From contig DIYG01000141.1 of NCBI GenBank assembly GCA_002428935.1, positions 1 to 64,000 on the forward strand: a DNA stretch of 64,000 nt. Reading direction: 5' to 3'. The notes under the pieces were generated by a model. It ran no database searches and was not told the DNA's origin. It was given only the letters and a program-made list of their open reading frames with translations. The stretch is from Halieaceae bacterium UBA6060. GTDB taxonomy: Bacteria; Pseudomonadota; Gammaproteobacteria; Pseudomonadales; Halieaceae. The translations under genes and the position numbers were made by a program. Shown piece by piece: positions 59,825 through 64,000 of this stretch (position 1 is its first letter; each line of letters begins with the position of its first letter).

Positions 59825-61222
59825 ATGCGTTACGTGAGCACCCGGGGCGAGGCGCCGGAGCTGGGTTTTGAAGAAGTACTCTTAACCGGGCTGGCAGAAG
59901 ACGGCGGACTGTATGTGCCAAAGACCTTACCGCGCTTTTCCCGGGAGGATCTCGAGGCCATGGCAGGCCTTAGCTATCCCGCGCTCGCGCACCGTATCCT
60001 CCTCCCCTTTGTGGAGGAGGCCTTTGATTCTGCGGAACTACAGACCCTAATTCACGACACCTACGCGCCCTTTCGCCACCGCGCTGTCGCGCCTCTGGTG
60101 CAACTGGATCACGACCAGTGGGTGTTGGAACTCTTCCACGGGCCGACACTGGCCTTCAAGGACTTTGCTTTACAACTTCTCGGGCGCCTCCTGGATGCCG
60201 TGCTGAAGCGTCGCGGCGAGAAGGTCGTGATCATGGGGGCAACTTCCGGCGATACGGGCTCCGCGGCCATCGCCGGCTGTCAGCGTTGCGAGAACATCGA
60301 TATCTTTATTCTCCACCCCCACGAGCGAGTCTCGGAGGTGCAGCGACGGCAGATGACGACGCTGAGTGGACCAACGATTCACAACCTGGCTATCGAAGGT
60401 AACTTTGACGACTGCCAGTCCATGGTCAAGGCGAGTTTTCGCAGCCAGGATTTTCTCCCCGAGGGGCGGCGCCTCGTGGCGGTCAACTCCATCAACTGGG
60501 CGCGCATCATGGCTCAGATCGTGTACTACTTTTATGCGGGCCTGGCCCTGGGTGCACCGCACCGCGCTGCGGCGTACTCCGTGCCGACGGGAAACTTCGG
60601 CGACATTTTCGCCGGCTATTTGGCCGCGCGTATGGGGCTCCCCGTGGCGCAGCTTATGATTGCCACCAATCGCAATGATGTCCTCCATCGCTTACTGAGC
60701 ACCGGTACCTATGCGCGGCAGGGACTGGAAAAAACACTGTCGCCGAGCATGGACATCACGGTCTCAAGTAATTTCGAGCGCTTGCTCTTTGATCTCTACC
60801 AGCGAGATCCCACGGCGGTTGCTGCGCTGATGGCGGCTTTTGAAGATGGCGATATCAGCCTTTCAGAGCAGGCCCTGTCCCAGGCCCGGGAGCTGTTTGC
60901 AAGCTGTCGTGTTGATGACGAGGGGACGGCGGCGGCTATTGCTGACGTGTGGCAACAGTCCGAGTATCTCCTTGATCCCCACAGTGCTATCGGTGTGGTT
61001 GCGGCTCAGCAAGGAGCACGCAGCCTGTCGGTCCCCTGGGTTACCCTGGCTACGGCCCATCCGGCTAAGTTTCCCGAAGCCATCCGCCGTGCCGAGGTGA
61101 CGACGGAGCCGAGCCTACCCCAACACCTGGCGGATCTGTTTACGCGTCCGGAGCACTTTGATGTGCTGCCCAAGGATCTGGGTGAAGTGCAGAAATTCAT
61201 GGCTTCGCACCTGGGTGCCTGA
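59825..61222 (+). CDS. thrC: Threonine synthase
   Basis: A 465-residue PLP enzyme converting O-phosphohomoserine to threonine: MRYVSTRGEAPELGFEEVLLTGLAEDGGLYVP, LELFHGPTLAFKDFALQLL (PLP Lys in FKDFALQ), GATSGDTGSAAIAG, and AYSVPTGNFGDIFAGYLA. ATG 59825 is preferred to an upstream in-frame start. It follows hom by 46 bases. Confidence 0.97.
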   Translation: MRYVSTRGEAPELGFEEVLLTGLAEDGGLYVPKTLPRFSREDLEAMAGLSYPALAHRILLPFVEEAFDSAELQTLIHDTYAPFRHRAVAPLVQLDHDQWVLELFHGPTLAFKDFALQLLGRLLDAVLKRRGEKVVIMGATSGDTGSAAIAGCQRCENIDIFILHPHERVSEVQRRQMTTLSGPTIHNLAIEGNFDDCQSMVKASFRSQDFLPEGRRLVAVNSINWARIMAQIVYYFYAGLALGAPHRAAAYSVPTGNFGDIFAGYLAARMGLPVAQLMIATNRNDVLHRLLSTGTYARQGLEKTLSPSMDITVSSNFERLLFDLYQRDPTAVAALMAAFEDGDISLSEQALSQARELFASCRVDDEGTAAAIADVWQQSEYLLDPHSAIGVVAAQQGARSLSVPWVTLATAHPAKFPEAIRRAEVTTEPSLPQHLADLFTRPEHFDVLPKDLGEVQKFMASHLGA

Positions 61223-62956
61223 TTGAGTTCTCTATCCCGTCGGATTCAACGTCGGACGGTACCAACGGCACCGTCCTTTGAGGATCTCCACCCGCTCCTC
61301 GCCCGGCTTTACGCGGCCCGGGGCGTCCAATCCCCTGAGCATCTGGATCTTCAGTTCACGTCTTTGCACCCCCCCGATGGATTGAAGGACGTGGGCGCGG
61401 CCGCCGAACGGGTGGTCAAGGCTCTAGCAGAACAGCAGCAAATCCTGTTTGTCGGCGATTTCGATGCCGATGGCGCGACCAGCACGGCCCTTGGAGTATC
61501 GGCCCTGCGCGCCTTTGGAGCGAAGCATGTGCGGTATCTGGTGCCCAACCGGTTTGAATATGGTTACGGCCTCACGCCGGAGATTGTAGACCTGGCGCTG
61601 GCTTCGGGAGCACGTCCAGATCTGCTGATCACAGTGGACAACGGAATTTCATCCGTGGAAGGCGTGGCAGCGGCAAACTCCGTTGGTATCGATGTGCTGG
61701 TCACGGATCATCACTTACCCGGTCGACAGCTCCCCGAAGCTGAAGTCATTCTGAATCCCAATCAGCACGGATGCAGCTTTCCGAGTAAGGCTCTTGCAGG
61801 GGTCGGTGTGCTGTTCTACCTGCTCCTCGCGCTCCGTGCGCGCCTGCGAGAGCGGCGGTGGTTTGAAGACGAGGGTATTCCCGAACCAAATTTGGCGGCC
61901 TATCTGGATCTGGTCGCTCTGGGCACGGTTGCCGACGTGGTGCCCCTGGATAGAAACAACCGCATTTTGGTACAGGGCGGTCTGCAGCGAATTCGCGGGG
62001 CGAAAGGGCGTCCAGGAGTACAGGCACTCCTGGACGTGGCAGGGAGAGACCCGCTGCACACGGTTGCCGCTGACCTGGGTTACGCCGCCGGGCCGCGTCT
62101 AAATGCAGCGGGTCGTTTGGATGATATGAGCCTGGGTATCGAGTGTCTCCTGGCCGAGGACCCGCGGGAAGCACGACGGATCGCTCTGGAACTGGATGCC
62201 ATGAATCGCGAGCGGCAGCGTATTGAGCGAGGCATGGAGGCGGAAGCACTGGCGGCACTGACGCGCTTATCTATCGCTGAGGCCACGGCACCACCGGCGC
62301 TGGTGCTCTATGAGCCGGATTGGCACCAGGGTGTTGTGGGGATTTTAGCGTCTCGCCTTAAAGACCGTTTTCATCGTCCGGTAATCGCCTTTGCGGATGT
62401 CGGAAACGGTGCATTGAAGGGCTCCGGGAGGGGAATCCCCGGACTTCATCTGCGCGACTTGTTGGATACGGTGGCTACCCGAAACCCCGGTTTGATCAGC
62501 CGTTTTGGGGGGCACGCCATGGCGGCGGGACTCTCCCTGGCCACGGCGCATTTTGATGCCTTTAGGGAGGCCTTTACGGAAGTGGTGGCCGAGACCGATG
62601 CAAAGCTAGAGGCTGTGGTAGAAACTGACGGCCTCTTGGACCCCGAGTACTACAGCCTGGACGTCGCGGAATTGCTGCGGGGTTCGGGCCCCTGGGGTCA
62701 GCACTTTCCCGAACCGGTTTTTGACGGTGAGTTTCAAGTGCTGTCTCAGCGTATCGTTGGTGAGCATCACCTCAAGTTGAATCTGGCCTGTGCGGGCGTG
62801 CTCAAGCCCATTGATGCCATTGCCTTTCGTGTGGATACGGAGCGCTGGCCCGATGAGCATGTGGAGCGAATTCACGCGGTCTTTCGCCTTGAAGTAAACC
62901 GGTATCGCGGTGAACGGCGACTGCAACTGCTCATCGAGCATTTGGATGCCGCTTGA
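61223..62956 (+). CDS. recJ: Single-strand-specific exonuclease RecJ
   Basis: A 577-residue DHH/DHHA1 exonuclease: FVGDFDADGATSTALG (motif I), PNRFEYGYGL, TVDNGISSVEGV, VTDHHLPG (DHH), ALGTVADVVPL, GPRLNAAGRLDDM and the DHHA1 part SGRGIPGLHLRDLLD, FGGHAMAAGLSL. TTG start at 61223 lies immediately after the thrC stop. 5'-to-3' exonuclease in RecF repair and mismatch repair. Confidence 0.96.
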   Translation: MSSLSRRIQRRTVPTAPSFEDLHPLLARLYAARGVQSPEHLDLQFTSLHPPDGLKDVGAAAERVVKALAEQQQILFVGDFDADGATSTALGVSALRAFGAKHVRYLVPNRFEYGYGLTPEIVDLALASGARPDLLITVDNGISSVEGVAAANSVGIDVLVTDHHLPGRQLPEAEVILNPNQHGCSFPSKALAGVGVLFYLLLALRARLRERRWFEDEGIPEPNLAAYLDLVALGTVADVVPLDRNNRILVQGGLQRIRGAKGRPGVQALLDVAGRDPLHTVAADLGYAAGPRLNAAGRLDDMSLGIECLLAEDPREARRIALELDAMNRERQRIERGMEAEALAALTRLSIAEATAPPALVLYEPDWHQGVVGILASRLKDRFHRPVIAFADVGNGALKGSGRGIPGLHLRDLLDTVATRNPGLISRFGGHAMAAGLSLATAHFDAFREAFTEVVAETDAKLEAVVETDGLLDPEYYSLDVAELLRGSGPWGQHFPEPVFDGEFQVLSQRIVGEHHLKLNLACAGVLKPIDAIAFRVDTERWPDEHVERIHAVFRLEVNRYRGERRLQLLIEHLDAA

Positions 62957-63015
62957 CCCGTGCCTCGTCACGCGCTTAGATCACGGCAATAACCGCCAAC
63001 GCATAAGGATTAGCC

Positions 63016-64000
63016 GTGAGTTCCTGTTGCGATCATGAATCTTCAAAAACCGATGGCCGCTCCGTCGGTGCTGCTGTTGTCGCTGACCCTGCGCTCCTCG
63101 GTGGTGCTGCCCAGACAGATCAATCCGCAGACGGTGCGAGTCACTGTTGTGATAAGCCGGCGAGTCGAGATTGGCTACTCTGGCTGAGCCTTGGGGGTGT
63201 GGGTCTCAGTTTGGTCCTGAGCGTGATGCTGCCCCATCACGGCCACGACAGCGCCTTTATCGCCGCCGTGGCGATGTTTGCTCACGGGGTGACGGAACTC
63301 CTTGCGCGCATGTGGTGGGGTCTGGCCCTTGGGGTGATCTTCGTCGGTTTGCTAACTGGCGTACCCCGGGATCTGGTGGTGGCCGTTTTGGGTAAACATG
63401 GCGGCCTATCGGGCATGTTTCGCGCGACCTTTGCCGGTGTTTTCCTGGACCTATGCAGTCACGGAATTCTTGCGGTTGGCATGAAACTCTACGAGCGAGG
63501 CGCGACCACGGGGCAGGTGATGGCTTTTCTCCTGGCAAGCCCTTGGAACTCATTTTCCCTGACGCTGATACTTTTTGGATTGATCGGGGTGTCCTGGACC
63601 CTTCTGTTTATCGCCCTGTCCCTGGTTATTGGAGTGTTTACGGGGCTGATCTTTGATGCCCTGGTCCAACGACAGCTGCTGCCGCAAAACCCCGCCCGGG
63701 CCACCCTGGACTACGAAGCGGATGCAGGTACGCTCTGGCGGGAGTACCGGCGGAGTTGGCGCTTTAGCCTTGCGGGCACTCGAAACTTACTCTGGGAAGG
63801 GGTTCAAGGCTCTCGGGTCGTACTGCGTTGGGCGCTTTTCGGTCTGCTGCTGGCCGCTCTCATTCGCGCCGCCGTGCCGGTGGAAAACTACGCCACCTGG
63901 TTTGGCGCCACCGTCGGCGGACTTTGGCTGACGCTCCTGGCCGCTACGGTTATTGAAGTGTGTTCTGAGGGAGCGACCCCTATCGCCGCCGATCTTATGA
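63016..64000 (+). CDS. ArsP/DUF318-type permease (partial, 3' end outside window)
   Basis: The first 328 residues of a membrane permease starting at GTG 63016 (AAGGA seven bases ahead). A hydrophilic N-terminal part of about 55 residues carries two Cys-Cys pairs (SSCCDHE and SHCCDKP). Membrane helices follow with ALGVIFVGLLTGVPRDLV, GVFLDLCSHGILAVGMKLYERGATTGQVMAFLLASPWNSFSLTL and IEVCSEGATPIAADLM, characteristic of the ArsP_1 permease family. Family members move organoarsenicals or unknown solutes. The Cys pairs suggest metal or thiol binding; the substrate is not known. Confidence 0.82.
   Translation, partial: MSSCCDHESSKTDGRSVGAAVVADPALLGGAAQTDQSADGASHCCDKPASRDWLLWLSLGGVGLSLVLSVMLPHHGHDSAFIAAVAMFAHGVTELLARMWWGLALGVIFVGLLTGVPRDLVVAVLGKHGGLSGMFRATFAGVFLDLCSHGILAVGMKLYERGATTGQVMAFLLASPWNSFSLTLILFGLIGVSWTLLFIALSLVIGVFTGLIFDALVQRQLLPQNPARATLDYEADAGTLWREYRRSWRFSLAGTRNLLWEGVQGSRVVLRWALFGLLLAALIRAAVPVENYATWFGATVGGLWLTLLAATVIEVCSEGATPIAADLM

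Overview
The window is a gene-dense, fairly GC-rich stretch of a Gram-negative chromosome. Gene content (TonB receptor, DsbC, Bat operon, XerD, queA-tgt, rpsP-rimM-trmD-rplS, YpjD/CcsA-type protein) points to a gammaproteobacterium. The overall look resembles marine OM60/NOR5-type (Halieaceae) genomes, but that placement is inference from gene content, not a search. No insertion sequence, prophage, CRISPR array or rRNA is visible; there is one tRNA-Leu(CAA).

Left part (1-8.4 kb, minus strand): a purine-base permease of the AzgA type, cut by the window edge, with an adenine-deaminase-like enzyme. It is followed by a complete moxR-DUF58-DUF4381-batA-batB-batC-batD operon with overlapping genes. 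At 8.6-10.3 kb is an unusual 579-residue isocitrate dehydrogenase carrying an internal duplication of its central domain, ended by a strong terminator.

Purine-nucleoside island (10.6-23.3 kb): divergent arms. The minus arm encodes a TonB-dependent receptor (with a canonical EF-hand loop in an extracellular segment), a DUF985 cupin and a PuuE-type allantoinase. The plus arm encodes a probably exported ADGF-type adenosine deaminase, a NUP-family lipoprotein, a TauE/SafE permease, a secreted NUP-nucleoside hydrolase fusion, a cytoplasmic adenine/adenosine deaminase and an MFS transporter. Together with the AzgA/deaminase pair this looks like a pathway that takes up, deaminates and splits purine nucleosides partly outside the cytoplasm.

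Middle (23.4-31.6 kb): DUF547 protein, globin, 2OG-Fe(II) oxygenase, a second MFS carrier, exported amidase, lipoprotein, SDR, CBS-pair protein, then a 0.7 kb stretch without a confident gene. At 31.6-36.2 kb lies the most unusual locus: anti-sigma factor and ECF sigma factor, divergent from a secreted subtilisin-like protease preceded by about 66 uninterrupted four-residue repeats, and a convergent outer-membrane beta-barrel gene. The two divergent ECF promoters share an inverted repeat.

Right part (36.3-64 kb) is mostly housekeeping: DUF3144, GGDEF-EAL protein, UDP-glucose dehydrogenase/UDP-glucuronate epimerase/GalE, PPK2, an MBL hydrolase, tRNA-Leu, queA-tgt, gamma-carbonic-anhydrase-like protein, DUF1289, CorB/CNNM protein, YpjD, ffh, rpsP-rimM-trmD-rplS, xerD, dsbC, alaC, hom, thrC, recJ and a partial ArsP-type permease. 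Functions are assigned from motifs I can read; start codons were moved where a signal peptide, ribosome binding site or gene overlap argued for it.
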